From Myxococcales bacterium (lineage in GTDB: Bacteria; Myxococcota; Myxococcia; Myxococcales; Myxococcaceae), in assembly GCA_030681895.1 (NCBI GenBank), contig JAUXRI010000333.1, forward strand, positions 62,001 to 126,000: DNA of 64,000 nucleotides, given 5' to 3'. Both the position numbers and the translations under genes were made by a program. Each line of letters begins with the position of its first letter. The stretch's first letter is position 1. A model generated the notes under the pieces. It saw only the letters and a list, made by a program, of their open reading frames with translations. It made no database searches and had not been told where the DNA came from. This document shows positions 15,794 through 23,940 of the stretch, one piece after another.

Positions 15794-16975
15794 TCACTCC
15801 ATCGTGCGAGGCACCCGCACGACGCCATCAGAAGACGAAGCATACAACCACCTCGTGGAGAGCCACGTCGGGTCTGAATTTCGCCGAAGCGGAATGGCGT
15901 CAACACGAACCTCGCCAGTGCGGGTCAAGCGCGCCACGCCGATCAAGGGCGAGTCGCCGTGCAACCCCAGCCTGAAGAAGGGCACTCGTCCGAAACCGTT
16001 TGGCCCAAGACCGAGGTCGTCGTTTGGGGCCTTGCCCTCAAGCCGGCCGCCATCGGGCAGCTCGATCGAGAGCACCCTGCGGCTGCGGTCCACACGCCAG
16101 AAGCCCTCGTCGCTTGCCAGCACCTCGGCAGCCTCTCCGGGTTGGCTCGACAGCGAGAACGGAGCCTCGAGACTGATGACCTCGGTCAGCTGCCCTCGCG
16201 CGGCGAAGAGCGTCGTGTCATCCCGAAATCGGAGTGCCTGGATTCTGGCCTGAAGCGGGAGCTGCCGAACCCCAGCGTCTTCGTCGAATACGAAGAGTGC
16301 ATCAGGTGCCGCGACGACGAGCCGAGAGCCACGAGTGGCGAACACGGGCTCAATTGCATCGGAGAAGACATCCCGATGAACGAATGATGCGTCTCGAGAC
16401 TCATCATCGATTCTGCGGGCCTCGACGCTGCGCCCCGAGAATTCCCAGGCCAGGGAATCAGTGAGCGCGGTCGCACCGTTTCCTCGACAATAGACACCAC
16501 CATCAGGCAACTCGAGAGGGAAACACCTTGGAAGGCTTTCCCAGCTCGTTGGCCAATAGCCGTGGTACGCGAATCCTCTCCTCTCCATGACACCCAGGTT
16601 CGTCGTGATTCGAATGACCACAACTCCGGGAGGTGGCGCGAATGCAACGGTTGTGGATGCGACGCGGCTGGGAAGTCCATCAAAGTCTGCATTGTGAAAG
16701 AGTGAGATGGGGTTTCCAGCTTCGTCGAACACTTCAGCTCTTGCCGACTCGATTTCGTGCAGTCCGTCGTCGCACTGGGCAGAGCCGCTCGCGGAAACGC
16801 TGAGCACGGTGACGACGCCTGCGATGCTGTTGAATGGGCGACCAACGGTCGAGAACTCAGTCACGCAGACTGGATCTGAGGGCGGTTCTGGGGGCACCTG
16901 GGCCTGGGGTTGACACGCACAGGCGACGATGACCAGAAGTCTAAGCCAGTCTCTCAAGTGCTCTTTCTTGTCCAC
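15794..16975 (-). CDS. Lipoprotein of unknown function in the inserted segment
   Basis: 393 residues from a GTG at 16975; a TTG a few codons later is possible. The lead LRLLVIVACACQ is a signal peptide with a lipobox-like Cys at 19 or 21. After it come short beta repeats: SRLVVAAPDALFVFDEDAGVRQL, TLFAARGQLTEVISLEAPF and EGFWRVDRSRRVLSIELPDGG suggest a propeller or similar display fold. No catalytic motif is visible. Base use is clearly less GC-rich than the neighbours. Only 17 bp separate its start from the divergent Cys-rich lipoprotein, and that gap contains CCTTACGA twice in tandem. Confidence 0.65.
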   Translation of the reverse strand: MDKKEHLRDWLRLLVIVACACQPQAQVPPEPPSDPVCVTEFSTVGRPFNSIAGVVTVLSVSASGSAQCDDGLHEIESARAEVFDEAGNPISLFHNADFDGLPSRVASTTVAFAPPPGVVVIRITTNLGVMERRGFAYHGYWPTSWESLPRCFPLELPDGGVYCRGNGATALTDSLAWEFSGRSVEARRIDDESRDASFVHRDVFSDAIEPVFATRGSRLVVAAPDALFVFDEDAGVRQLPLQARIQALRFRDDTTLFAARGQLTEVISLEAPFSLSSQPGEAAEVLASDEGFWRVDRSRRVLSIELPDGGRLEGKAPNDDLGLGPNGFGRVPFFRLGLHGDSPLIGVARLTRTGEVRVDAIPLRRNSDPTWLSTRWLYASSSDGVVRVPRTME

Positions 16976-16992
16976 CTTACGACCTTACGACC

Positions 16993-17799
16993 ATGAATTG
17001 TATCAAGAGCTCAATTGTCATGCTCGTTCTCGTCATGGTCGAGGCCTGCTCAGGGGGGGATTGGTGCTCGAACTCTGCGAGCGCTCAGTGTGATCGTGAC
17101 GTTCGCTGCGGAATGGTCGACCCCCGTCTGCGGTCCACGTGTATTGCCCGACGGATCGCGGACTGCAAGCCGAGCGAGCTCCAGGCTGCTCTTGGAGCCG
17201 GCCACACCAGTTTCGTCGCGAGTGAAGGGGACGCCTGTCTTCAGGCTCTCGCCAATCAGAGTTGTGATGACCTGCGACCTGAGTTCTCCCATCCGCGAAG
17301 AACCCTGCCTGCAGCTTGTCTCCGTGCCTTTGCCGGAAAGCTCAAGACGAGCGCCAGCTGTGCCGTTCATGAAGCATGCGAGTCGACCATCTGCGAGGTT
17401 CCACGCCCTGGTCTCGGGGGCGACCGTCGATGCCAGGTTGCCGACGCGAGGGCCTCGTGCGAGACAGACTTGCACTGCCCGTTCGAGACGGTTTGTCACC
17501 GGAATTCTTGTAGTGGAAATGAGGGACAGACTTGTAATTGCGCAGCGAAGGCGACCACGGACTGCGGCTGCAAGTTTCCGCTGACATGCTTTCGAACGGC
17601 TGTGTACGTCAATGGTTCATCGGGCTACTGCACCGCCAGTAGCGAGCGGTTGCTGCTCGGCTATCGGCCCTGGGTCGCCGGTTCAGAGTGGATCTCCGAG
17701 GGTGGGAGCTGCCAACTCCCCGGCTCCTCTCAAGACGTCGTTCGCCCCTGCATGACCGACCTGACCTGCGAGAGCGGGACCTGCCGACGATCGCCCTGA
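16993..17799 (+). CDS. Cysteine-rich secreted lipoprotein
   Basis: 268 residues. The signal MNCIKSSIVMLVLVMVEACSGG ends in a lipobox-like Cys at 19. The mature part has about 27 Cys in pairs spaced like small disulfide modules (CSNSASAQCDRDVRCG, CETDLHCPFETVCHRNSC, CNCAAKATTDCGCKFPLTC, CMTDLTCESGTC), a pattern frequent in myxobacterial surface proteins of unknown function. It probably folds only after export. It forms a divergent pair with the lipoprotein at 15794-16975, and both share the lower GC of the segment, so they may have been acquired together. Confidence 0.7.
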   Translation: MNCIKSSIVMLVLVMVEACSGGDWCSNSASAQCDRDVRCGMVDPRLRSTCIARRIADCKPSELQAALGAGHTSFVASEGDACLQALANQSCDDLRPEFSHPRRTLPAACLRAFAGKLKTSASCAVHEACESTICEVPRPGLGGDRRCQVADARASCETDLHCPFETVCHRNSCSGNEGQTCNCAAKATTDCGCKFPLTCFRTAVYVNGSSGYCTASSERLLLGYRPWVAGSEWISEGGSCQLPGSSQDVVRPCMTDLTCESGTCRRSP

Positions 17800-17821
17800 A
17801 CGGCCTTCTCCGTCACTGGGC

Positions 17822-17908
17822 GACTCGGCCGGCGGCGCCTTCGAGTTCGACGAGGCGAAACACGTCGAAGGGCGTGTCGCGGTCCGGAAGCGCGTCGTCG
17901 TTCGCTGA
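17822..17908 (+). pseudogene. Remnant of a DUF427 gene 3' end
   Basis: Reads DSAGGAFEFDEAKHVEGRVA then VRKRVVVR and stop, in one frame. The intact DUF427 gene ends AKHVEGRVAFWKGVIVR. There is no start codon or upstream body, so this is a fragment. It overlaps the right copy of the 92-bp repeat. The conserved Trp is lost, consistent with decay. Confidence 0.75.
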
Positions 17909-17943
17909 AGCGCGGCTAGAGTCGGGTGCGTGACTCCGTGGCG
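17852..17943 (+). repeat. Right copy of 92-bp direct repeat
   Basis: Second copy of 15646-15737. Here the final bases GTGACTCCGTGGCG are the true start of the membrane-protein gene at 17930, while the coding part of DUF427 is decayed. Confidence 0.85.
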
Positions 17944-18682
17944 ATGGGCATGGCGCGCGCTCGGAACGGCGCTGGTTCTCATCATCGCCGGCTGGCTCAT
18001 CGGTGGGCTGCTGGGCCTGTGGAGCCCGCTCGTCTCGATGGGCGTGTGCGCGACGGCGATGTTGTTGGTGGGCGCGCCGTGGGCGGTGGGCCGAATCGGA
18101 GGCGCTGGGCTGGCGGCCGGGTTGTTCGGCCTCATCGCAGCCATCGGCGCAGCCATCGAGAGCCATCACGCCTTCGTGGTGAGCCGCGCCGAGGTGGTGT
18201 CGCTCCCGAGCCTGGCCGCGTGGACGCCCGAGTCTGGCGTGGTGGCGATGCAGGTGCCCGCGCTGCACCACCGGTGGAAGCTGAAAGCCTCGCTCTCGAG
18301 GACGGTGAGCTCGGGCAAGGGCACGCGACAGGTGAACCAGACCGCCGTGCCGCTCGCCGAGGTTGATGGGCGCGTCGTCGGGTTCTTCTGCGGCACCGAA
18401 GGCAGCGCCGATGGCCCGTTCGCCCTGTCGCTCGACGCGTGGCTCGGGCGCAGTCCTGAGCTGTGCGAGGCCGTCATCGAGCGCTCGACGAAGCAGCTCG
18501 TCGAGGCTGGCGTTCCCATCGAGCCCGGCGCGAAAGACAGAGTCGTCAGCGTCTTCGCGTCAGAGGCCGCGCTCCGTGGAGCCCACCGGCTCGACCTCGC
18601 CTTCGCGATGCCGATGTGGATGTTCGGCGTCTACGCGGTGCTCGTCGTGCTGCTGCGGAAGGCGGGCGCGGAGCCCGATTGA
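17930..18682 (+). CDS. Membrane protein of unknown function
   Basis: 250 residues from GTG 17930. Three hydrophobic helices lie near the N-terminus (TALVLIIAGWLIGGLLGLW, SMGVCATAMLLVGAPWAV, LAAGLFGLIAAIGAAI) and one at the C-terminus (MWMFGVYAVLVVLLRKAG). The middle ~130 residues are soluble, with a strand GRVVGFFCGTEGSADGPFAL. No family is recognised. Its first 14 bases are also present in the left 92-bp repeat next to DUF427, so it was probably the fourth gene of the egt operon before the insertion. Confidence 0.65.
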   Translation: MTPWRWAWRALGTALVLIIAGWLIGGLLGLWSPLVSMGVCATAMLLVGAPWAVGRIGGAGLAAGLFGLIAAIGAAIESHHAFVVSRAEVVSLPSLAAWTPESGVVAMQVPALHHRWKLKASLSRTVSSGKGTRQVNQTAVPLAEVDGRVVGFFCGTEGSADGPFALSLDAWLGRSPELCEAVIERSTKQLVEAGVPIEPGAKDRVVSVFASEAALRGAHRLDLAFAMPMWMFGVYAVLVVLLRKAGAEPD

Positions 18683-18781
18683 TCACGTCTTGATGAGGTA
18701 CCCCAGCGCGAGGAAGGGCTGCAGGTTGGGGACGCTCGTCGTGTGGAAGAGGCCAAGGCGAGAGTCGTAACCGCCCGACAT
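18683..18781 (-). pseudogene. Possible 3' remnant of an outer-membrane protein gene
   Basis: A 32-codon frame reading MSGGYDSRLGLFHTTSVPNL and ending FLALGYLIKT before TGA, directly abutting the stop of the convergent membrane-protein gene. The ending resembles the last strands of small outer-membrane barrels. No upstream coding sequence fits, and the region 18782-18904 holds only a hairpin and the next gene's ribosome site. It could also be chance. Confidence 0.35.
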
Positions 18782-18799
18782 GGCTCGCTTGTCTGGCCT

Positions 18800-18825
18800 G
18801 CTGACACACGGGCGGGCGTGTCAGC
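18800..18825. terminator. Inverted repeat, possible terminator or 5' UTR hairpin
   Basis: GCTGACAC and GTGTCAGC are perfect 8-bp arms around a 10-base GC-rich loop; two more G-C pairs lie outside one mismatch. There is no T-run, so factor-independent termination is uncertain. It lies 80 bp before the gene at 18905. Confidence 0.4.
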
Positions 18826-18904
18826 CGGTGCCACCGCGTGTCCGTGCACACCTTTCGCGCAGCCCGCATCTCCTCCGCGAGCCCACACGCCGGAGGAACT
18901 GAAA

Positions 18905-20179
18905 ATGTTCGTCGTCAACCGCAGCCCCGCCGCCACTCCGATTCGTGAAGTGACCGCCCCTGCTCCGTCGTCGCCCACTGCGACGCCGTCGACGCCGGCC
19001 GCTCCGTCGAGCCAGTTCGGCGTCAGCACCTTCGAAGCGTCGGCTCCACGCAACGCGCCCACGCCGTACGCGCCGACGCTCGCGCAGCTCGACCGGCCGA
19101 CGACGGCGACGGTGCTCAACATCACCAACGGCGAACGCCAGCCGCTCAACCCCGCGCAGATGTCGACGGAGCAGGGCGCCTCGTTCATCCAGGGCCGGCT
19201 TCAGGCGCTCGGCTACTCGGGGCCCGGGCAGGTCGCGAACACCTCGCTCCCGACGACTGGCCCATTCCGCATGGACTACGGCACCGATGACCGCCGCCAC
19301 TGGGACATCGACGGCATCAACGTCGGGCTCGCCGAGCGCCTGTACGCGAACAACCCGCCTGAAGTGGCCGACCGCATGCTTGCCCTCGACATGCAGCACG
19401 CGAGGAGGACGAGCTGGAACGACGACGACGGGCAGACGTCGTTCGCCTCGCAGCCCGCCGCGCAGGTGCAGCCCTTCACCCAGCCCGCCGCGACGCCGCC
19501 GATGCGCCTGGTACCTGGGACGAACATCGCCGCGCAGCTGCAGCAGGCGCAGATTCCACGACCCACGACGTCGCCCGCCACCGCCGCGCCGACGCGTGAG
19601 GCGCTCAACCGCTTCGTCGTCCGTGGTGGTGATGCCTTCACTCGAAGTGAATTGGAGAAGCAGGCAGCGGGAAGCCGGGCGACCGCGCAGTACAGCGAGC
19701 AGGTCAATGCAGCGTTGCTGGCGGACCCGAGGATCAAGGCGACCTACGAAGGGCTGAAGGCGCTCGGGTACCAGCGGTTTCTCCCCGACGTCGGACAGCT
19801 CTTCGACGTGTTCAGCACCACGGAGCTCGAGCCGGAGGACCTGTTGAAGCACTACGGCCTCCTCATTCAGAGCAGGGGTGGTGATGAGAACCGCGTGGCC
19901 GCTGGAGGCCACGGCGCTGAGTTCCGGAACATGGCCGAGGGCCTGGCGCCGCGGCTTCGCGAGGGCCTGTACGGTAAGCCAGCGTGGTCGACTGACGCGG
20001 ACGCGGCCAACCCCGTCCAGCCCTCGGCTCGCCCCGAGTCGCAGTGGAAGGGCGTCGCCTTCGACCCGCTCGAGCGGGCTGGCGTCGCTCGCAGTGGCCC
20101 GAAGTCCTACGACGCCCAGCAGGCCAAATGGGACCGGACCTTCGGGAAGGCAAAGAGGGTACGCGCACAATCCGAGTGA
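18905..20179 (+). CDS. Uncharacterised Pro/Ala-rich cytoplasmic protein
   Basis: 424 residues. The ATG at 18905 is chosen because GGAGG lies nine bases upstream. There is no signal peptide. Residues ~1-60 are low-complexity (TAPAPSSPTATPSTPAAPSS). A compact part follows (~85-165: ASFIQGRLQALGYSG..., RRHWDIDGINVGLAERLYA, PPEVADRMLALDMQHARR), then a second Pro/Gln-rich linker and a helical part (~270-350: EQVNAALLADPRIKATYEGLKALGYQRFLPDVGQLFDVFSTTEL). No family is recognised. The modular layout with disordered linkers resembles secreted or injected proteins of myxobacteria that lack a Sec signal; that is only a suggestion. Confidence 0.6.
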   Translation: MFVVNRSPAATPIREVTAPAPSSPTATPSTPAAPSSQFGVSTFEASAPRNAPTPYAPTLAQLDRPTTATVLNITNGERQPLNPAQMSTEQGASFIQGRLQALGYSGPGQVANTSLPTTGPFRMDYGTDDRRHWDIDGINVGLAERLYANNPPEVADRMLALDMQHARRTSWNDDDGQTSFASQPAAQVQPFTQPAATPPMRLVPGTNIAAQLQQAQIPRPTTSPATAAPTREALNRFVVRGGDAFTRSELEKQAAGSRATAQYSEQVNAALLADPRIKATYEGLKALGYQRFLPDVGQLFDVFSTTELEPEDLLKHYGLLIQSRGGDENRVAAGGHGAEFRNMAEGLAPRLREGLYGKPAWSTDADAANPVQPSARPESQWKGVAFDPLERAGVARSGPKSYDAQQAKWDRTFGKAKRVRAQSE

Positions 20180-20205
20180 GGCAGAACGACGAGTGACGGA
20201 GCGCC

Positions 20206-20703
20206 TCAGCCGCGCTCGAGGTCCATCGAGTCGAGCCACACCCAGAGTTGGTCGTCGTACTCGATGAGCACCAGCCAACGCTCCAGGGTGTCTTGTTGCG
20301 GGAGCTCGAAGCGAATCAGGCGGGGTTGGCCACGTGGCGCGCCGACCCTCTGGATCTCGCGCTGGACGTCCTCGTTGAGCTCGCCAACCGCGATGTGTGA
20401 GGGCGTCAGCCGGTTCGTTCCGAGGAGCCAGGGCCTGTCTTCAGGATGAAGCCGGGTGAGCACCTCGAAGCTCCAGGTCTGGAGCCCACCGTGCGTTCGG
20501 CTGCGCCAGGCCAGCGTCGTCGGTGGCAGCGCGACGTCGAAGACACTGGCGGCTTCGGCAGGACTCAGGGCGTCATCGTCCCACTTCGGCCAGCGGTCCG
20601 TGTGCAACACCGCCCAGCCCACGCCGACCACGCACGTGCTGACAGCGAGGAATGCGACCACGAGGAACGGCAGGAGCAGTCGTCGCGGCGACGCCGTGCT
20701 CAC
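20206..20703 (-). CDS. Small membrane-anchored protein of unknown function
   Basis: 165 residues from GTG 20703, which overlaps the stop of the radical SAM gene upstream (GTGA). One N-terminal helix (LLLPFLVVAFLAVSTCVVGVGWAVL) anchors it. The outside part contains DDDALSPAEAASVFDVALPP, TWSFEVLTRLHPEDRPWLLG and ends LVLIEYDDQLWVWLDSMDLERG. No domain is recognised. Coupling to the radical SAM enzyme suggests the two act together or are simply co-transcribed. Confidence 0.6.
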   Translation of the reverse strand: MSTASPRRLLLPFLVVAFLAVSTCVVGVGWAVLHTDRWPKWDDDALSPAEAASVFDVALPPTTLAWRSRTHGGLQTWSFEVLTRLHPEDRPWLLGTNRLTPSHIAVGELNEDVQREIQRVGAPRGQPRLIRFELPQQDTLERWLVLIEYDDQLWVWLDSMDLERG

Positions 20704-22613
20704 GAGCCCGCATCTCCGTAGCCGAGCACCGTGCGCTGCCACCGCGTCTCGAGCTCGCGGTCGGCGAAGATGACGCACTCCGGGTCGACGTCGGCCTCGA
20801 GCTGAGGAAGCCGGGTCGTGTCCACCGGCCCGACGATGCGCGCTGACGGGAGCGTGTCGCCAAGTTCGCTCGCGTCGGCGAGGGCGCGCGTGAGGGGCTG
20901 ATCTCGAAACACCTGCACCTGCTCCATCACCGCTTCGACCCAGTCGTGAGGCACCTGCGTCGTCGCCTTCAACACCACGGTGATGCGATGCACGGCGTCG
21001 CCGCTGCGGTGCTTGAGCGCGCGCGTCGCGTAGCTCTGCGTGCCCGAGTCGAGCTTCGCGGCGACGGCGTCGAGCAGGTCGAGCGGGAACGGCTGCGTGG
21101 GCACCAGCACCACGTCGAGCGTCGCGTACGGGTCGTCGGTCTGCCGCGCGCCGATGGCGTCGAGCACGGCCTGGCGCTTCGAGAAGAGGTCATCGGCTTC
21201 GAGCCACAAGGCGACGTGTTGACCTCCAGGGCGGGCGGCGTCGCGACGCTGATTATTCCCTGCTCCGTCGAGGTCGAGGTGGAAGACGTCACGCGCCGTG
21301 CCGCGCTCGACGAGGTGTGGACGCGGGCGCTCGTCGAGCCGCCGGCCCAATCGTTCTTCCGCAGAGGCGAGCGCATCGGCGATGGCCTGCTCATCCATCG
21401 TGGCGGTGCGAATGATGCGGTACGGCGGCTCGGGCTCGAAGACGAGGCCGTCGTCGAGGGCGGTGTCTCGCATCGCCGTGCCGGGGAGCACGAACAACGC
21501 GAAGACCTGCGCGAACGCTCCGAGTTGGTGCTTCTCGAGGTAGTCGACGCCGCGCGCGACGTCGTCAGCCGTGTCGCCTGGCAGGCCCACGATGAGGTCG
21601 AGCAGCAGGTCGAGGCCTTCGCTGCGCATCAACTTCGCCGCCGCCGCCACCATCGCCGGGTTGCCGCCACGCTTCACGCGCTTGAGCGTCTTCGCGCTCA
21701 CCGACTGCAGGCCAATCTCCAACTTCGTGAAGCCGGCCTGGGCCAGCATCGCGGCGTGCTTCGCGCTCAGGCCTTCGGGCCGCACCTCGGCGAAGAAGGA
21801 CATTTCGCGCTTCGGGTTCGCGCGGATCAACGCCTCGAGCACCGCTTCGAAGTCGGGCCGGTGATTGAACGTCGGGTCGAGGAACGAGAGCTCCTTCGCG
21901 CCGTGCTCACGCAGTCCAGAGACGAGCGCTTCGACCTGCGACGGGTCGAGCAGCCGCAGCCCACTCTCGGCCTTCGGGTAGAAACAGAACGTGCACTTCG
22001 AGCGGCAGCCCCGCGCGCCCTCGACGTACACGGAGCGCTGCGGCTCCACGGGGACGAGGCCCGCGAGGTACGGCGAGGGGTACTGCGAGAGTGGGAACTT
22101 CGCCGCGCGCTTCGGACCGAACGGCGTGAGGCCGGTGGCCGTGCGCACCGACACGCCAGAGAGACCGGCGAGCTCGCGACCAGCGAGGGAGTGCTCCAAC
22201 AGCTCGACGAGCGTCTCTTCACCTTCACCAGCGACCGCGAGGTCGTAGCCGGTCTGCTGCTGGAGCCACGTGTTGTCGGTGCTGACCTCGGGACCACCGA
22301 CCCATATTTGCGTGTGCGGCGAGCGCTTCTTCACTTCACGCGCGAGGTGCAGGCTGCGCTCGACGTTCCAGAGGTAGAGCGAGAGACCGAGCACATCGGG
22401 CTCGTCGGCGGCGATGCGCTCGGCGAGCTCGGTGTCTCCAAGGCTGTCGGTGAGTGACGGCGCGACGACCTCGACGGAGACGCGGTCCGAAAAGCCGTGC
22501 ACCTGCGCCGCGACGCCGAGACAACCGGCAGCGAGCGGAACGTTTCCAGTCGCCGCGAACGCTGCTGGTGGGGGAACGGGGAGCTGCACCAACCGGAGCG
22601 ACTTGCGAGGCAC
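20700..22613 (-). CDS. B12-binding-type radical SAM enzyme
   Basis: 637 residues. The N-terminal ~150 residues follow the cobalamin-binding Rossmann pattern (EPDVLGLSLYLWNVERSLHLA, HTQIWVGGPEVS, DLAVAGEGEETL). The radical SAM core starts at VYVEGARGCRSKCTFCFYP with the CxxxCxxC cluster motif and continues ELSFLDPTFNHRPDF, LEIGLQSVSAKTLKRVKRGG and LDLIVGLPGDTADDV. The C-terminal ~200 residues are an extra domain. The DPTFN/LQS motifs are those of B12-radical SAM enzymes such as methyltransferases and the family linked to anaerobic or lipid chemistry, but the substrate is unknown. Confidence 0.88.
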   Translation of the reverse strand: MPRKSLRLVQLPVPPPAAFAATGNVPLAAGCLGVAAQVHGFSDRVSVEVVAPSLTDSLGDTELAERIAADEPDVLGLSLYLWNVERSLHLAREVKKRSPHTQIWVGGPEVSTDNTWLQQQTGYDLAVAGEGEETLVELLEHSLAGRELAGLSGVSVRTATGLTPFGPKRAAKFPLSQYPSPYLAGLVPVEPQRSVYVEGARGCRSKCTFCFYPKAESGLRLLDPSQVEALVSGLREHGAKELSFLDPTFNHRPDFEAVLEALIRANPKREMSFFAEVRPEGLSAKHAAMLAQAGFTKLEIGLQSVSAKTLKRVKRGGNPAMVAAAAKLMRSEGLDLLLDLIVGLPGDTADDVARGVDYLEKHQLGAFAQVFALFVLPGTAMRDTALDDGLVFEPEPPYRIIRTATMDEQAIADALASAEERLGRRLDERPRPHLVERGTARDVFHLDLDGAGNNQRRDAARPGGQHVALWLEADDLFSKRQAVLDAIGARQTDDPYATLDVVLVPTQPFPLDLLDAVAAKLDSGTQSYATRALKHRSGDAVHRITVVLKATTQVPHDWVEAVMEQVQVFRDQPLTRALADASELGDTLPSARIVGPVDTTRLPQLEADVDPECVIFADRELETRWQRTVLGYGDAGS

Positions 22614-22663
22614 GTTGAGAACGTACTCCGTCGAATGCCGCGTGACCTGATCGTCGTCTCAGC

Positions 22664-22954
22664 TCAAAGGTCTGCTGGCAACCTTCGGTGGCCCTCGAAG
22701 ACCGTCAGCACGATCAGCTTGCCCTGCGCGACGGTGTAGACGATTCGATAGCCCTTGAAGATGACCTCTCTGAGGTCGCGCCGGTCGAGGCGTTCGGGCA
22801 GCCACCGGCCGATGCCTGGCGAGCGGGCGGCGGCAGCGGCGCGCAGTCGCAGTTTCTTCACCCACGCCGTCGCAGCAACCGGGTCGTCGTCGGCGATGTA
22901 TCGGAAGATCGCCAACAGATCAGCGCGGGCTCGATTCGACCAGAAGAGCTTCAT
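22664..22954 (-). CDS. RelE/ParE-family toxin
   Basis: 96 residues with the full ParE-type pattern: LFWSNRARADLLAIFRYIADDDPVAA, a middle KLRLRAAAAARSPGIGRWLPERL, then DLREVIFKGYRIVYTVAQGKLIVLTVFEGHR. The last strand and RR near the end match active members. ParE toxins poison DNA gyrase and RelE toxins cut mRNA; sequence favours the ParE side. The start overlaps the antitoxin stop by 4 bp (ATGA), the usual order of antitoxin first. Confidence 0.9.
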   Translation of the reverse strand: MKLFWSNRARADLLAIFRYIADDDPVAATAWVKKLRLRAAAAARSPGIGRWLPERLDRRDLREVIFKGYRIVYTVAQGKLIVLTVFEGHRRLPADL

Positions 22955-23244
22955 CGGCGCCGGGCGCGCTGAAGCTCGCGGTCGAGGTCGCGATCCAATT
23001 CTTCATCTGAGACGACGCGACCGGCCTCCACGTCTGCGAGCCCCTCCTCCACGGCAGCCAGGAACCGATCTCGCGCCATCAGCCGGTCGAAGTCAGCGGG
23101 CGCCAGCAACACCGCGGCGGGTCGCCCATTCTGGGTGATGACCAGCGGGCTGCGGCGATGCTTGAGCCCACGCACGGTCTTCGAGGCGTGGGCCTTGAAC
23201 TCGCCGATGGGGAGGATGTCACGACCGACTTCCAGTGCTCGCAT
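22951..23244 (-). CDS. Phd/YefM-family antitoxin
   Basis: 97 residues from ATG 23244 (MRALEVGRDILPIGEFKAHA); an ATG at 23256 would add four residues. The N-terminal DNA-binding fold shows ILPIGEFKAHASKTVRGLKHRRSPLVITQNGRPAAVLLAPADFDRL, the classic prevent-host-death pattern. The C-terminal tail rich in Asp, Glu and Arg would wrap the toxin. It is expected to repress its own promoter; a 12-bp dyad lies 19 bp upstream of the chosen start. Confidence 0.9.
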   Translation of the reverse strand: MRALEVGRDILPIGEFKAHASKTVRGLKHRRSPLVITQNGRPAAVLLAPADFDRLMARDRFLAAVEEGLADVEAGRVVSDEELDRDLDRELQRARRR

Positions 23245-23262
23245 GGGAAGGAGCATAACCGA

Positions 23263-23274
23263 TCCGTTTACGGA
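23263..23274. promoter_or_regulatory. Possible autoregulatory operator of the toxin-antitoxin pair
   Basis: TCCGT, two T bases, ACGGA: a dyad with 5-bp arms just upstream of the antitoxin start. Phd/YefM proteins commonly bind short palindromes at this position. Position and symmetry are the only support. Confidence 0.4.
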
Positions 23275-23346
23275 CCGCTTTGGCGACCCATCTGGACGGT
23301 GCCGCGACAGACGAGCGGGTCGTCGTCGTTGCCGTTACCCCCTCAC

Positions 23347-23772
23347 ATGCCTCGCTACGCCACGACGGTCTCCACGTCCCTCTCGCCCGCAGAAGCCTTC
23401 GCCTTCATGTCCGACGTTCGGCACTTCGCGGAGTGGGACCCCGGCATCAGCAGGTCCGTGCGCGTCGCCGGCGATGGCGCCGCTGGCTCGGCGTACGAGC
23501 TCACCGTGGCGCCCGGGAAGACGGTCATGCGCTACGAGGTGACGGCGTGCGAGGCCCCGAGGCTCTTGCGCATGTTGGCGAAGACGCGCTTCCTCACCTC
23601 GGTCGACGAGATTCGCGTCGAGCCTGCGGGCACCGGAGCGCTCGTGACGTACGACGCGGTGCTGACCCTCAACGGCGTGCTCGGCGTGATGGACCCGCTG
23701 CTCGGCATCGCCTTCAAGCGCATCGGCGACCGCGCGGCTGCCGGGTTGAAGCGCGCGCTCTCCCGCCCCTGA
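23347..23772 (+). CDS. SRPBCC (START-like) family protein
   Basis: 141 residues from ATG 23347 (MPRYATTVSTSLSPAEAFAFM). The opening helix-grip pattern AEAFAFMSDVRHFAEWDPGIS, the central beta strands and the closing long helix (LLGIAFKRIGDRAAAGLKRAL) mark the polyketide-cyclase/START-like superfamily, which binds hydrophobic ligands. No catalytic residues can be named. It is a lone plus-strand gene; the next gene is convergent, and the 168-bp gap 23773-23940 shows nothing apart from a tandem CTCGTGCC. Confidence 0.8.
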   Translation: MPRYATTVSTSLSPAEAFAFMSDVRHFAEWDPGISRSVRVAGDGAAGSAYELTVAPGKTVMRYEVTACEAPRLLRMLAKTRFLTSVDEIRVEPAGTGALVTYDAVLTLNGVLGVMDPLLGIAFKRIGDRAAAGLKRALSRP

Positions 23773-23940
23773 CTGCTGAGTTCTCGTGCCCTCGTGCCTG
23801 GAGCGCGCACCCTCGCCTGCCTTCATTGCTTCACCGCTCGAGAGCTACGCCGCTGCGACCTCGACGAGCTGGCCCGCCGGACCGACTTCGATTTCGGGGG
23901 CGTTCGCACACGAGCGCCAAACATCACTGACGGCCTGATT

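Larger units (their letters stand above)
15738..17851. other. Inserted lower-GC two-gene segment between direct repeats
   Basis: About 2.1 kb lying between two 92-bp repeats. It carries two divergent lipoprotein genes and no recombinase. Two 60-base lines counted by hand (16501 and 16561) are 55% GC, against 75% for a line in egtB (13921). The left repeat holds the first codons of the membrane-protein gene that really starts at 17930, so the egt operon and that gene were probably once adjacent and this segment came between them. Confidence 0.65.

Noticed and set aside
17050-17499. Minus-strand frame of 149 codons inside the inserted segment
   Set aside because: Antisense to the Cys-rich lipoprotein, no signal or family, and the plus-strand gene has clear signal peptide and Cys pattern.
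18821-20278. 485-codon open frame on the minus strand
   Set aside because: Antisense to the Pro/Ala-rich gene, with runs of Arg; no ribosome site or family likeness.
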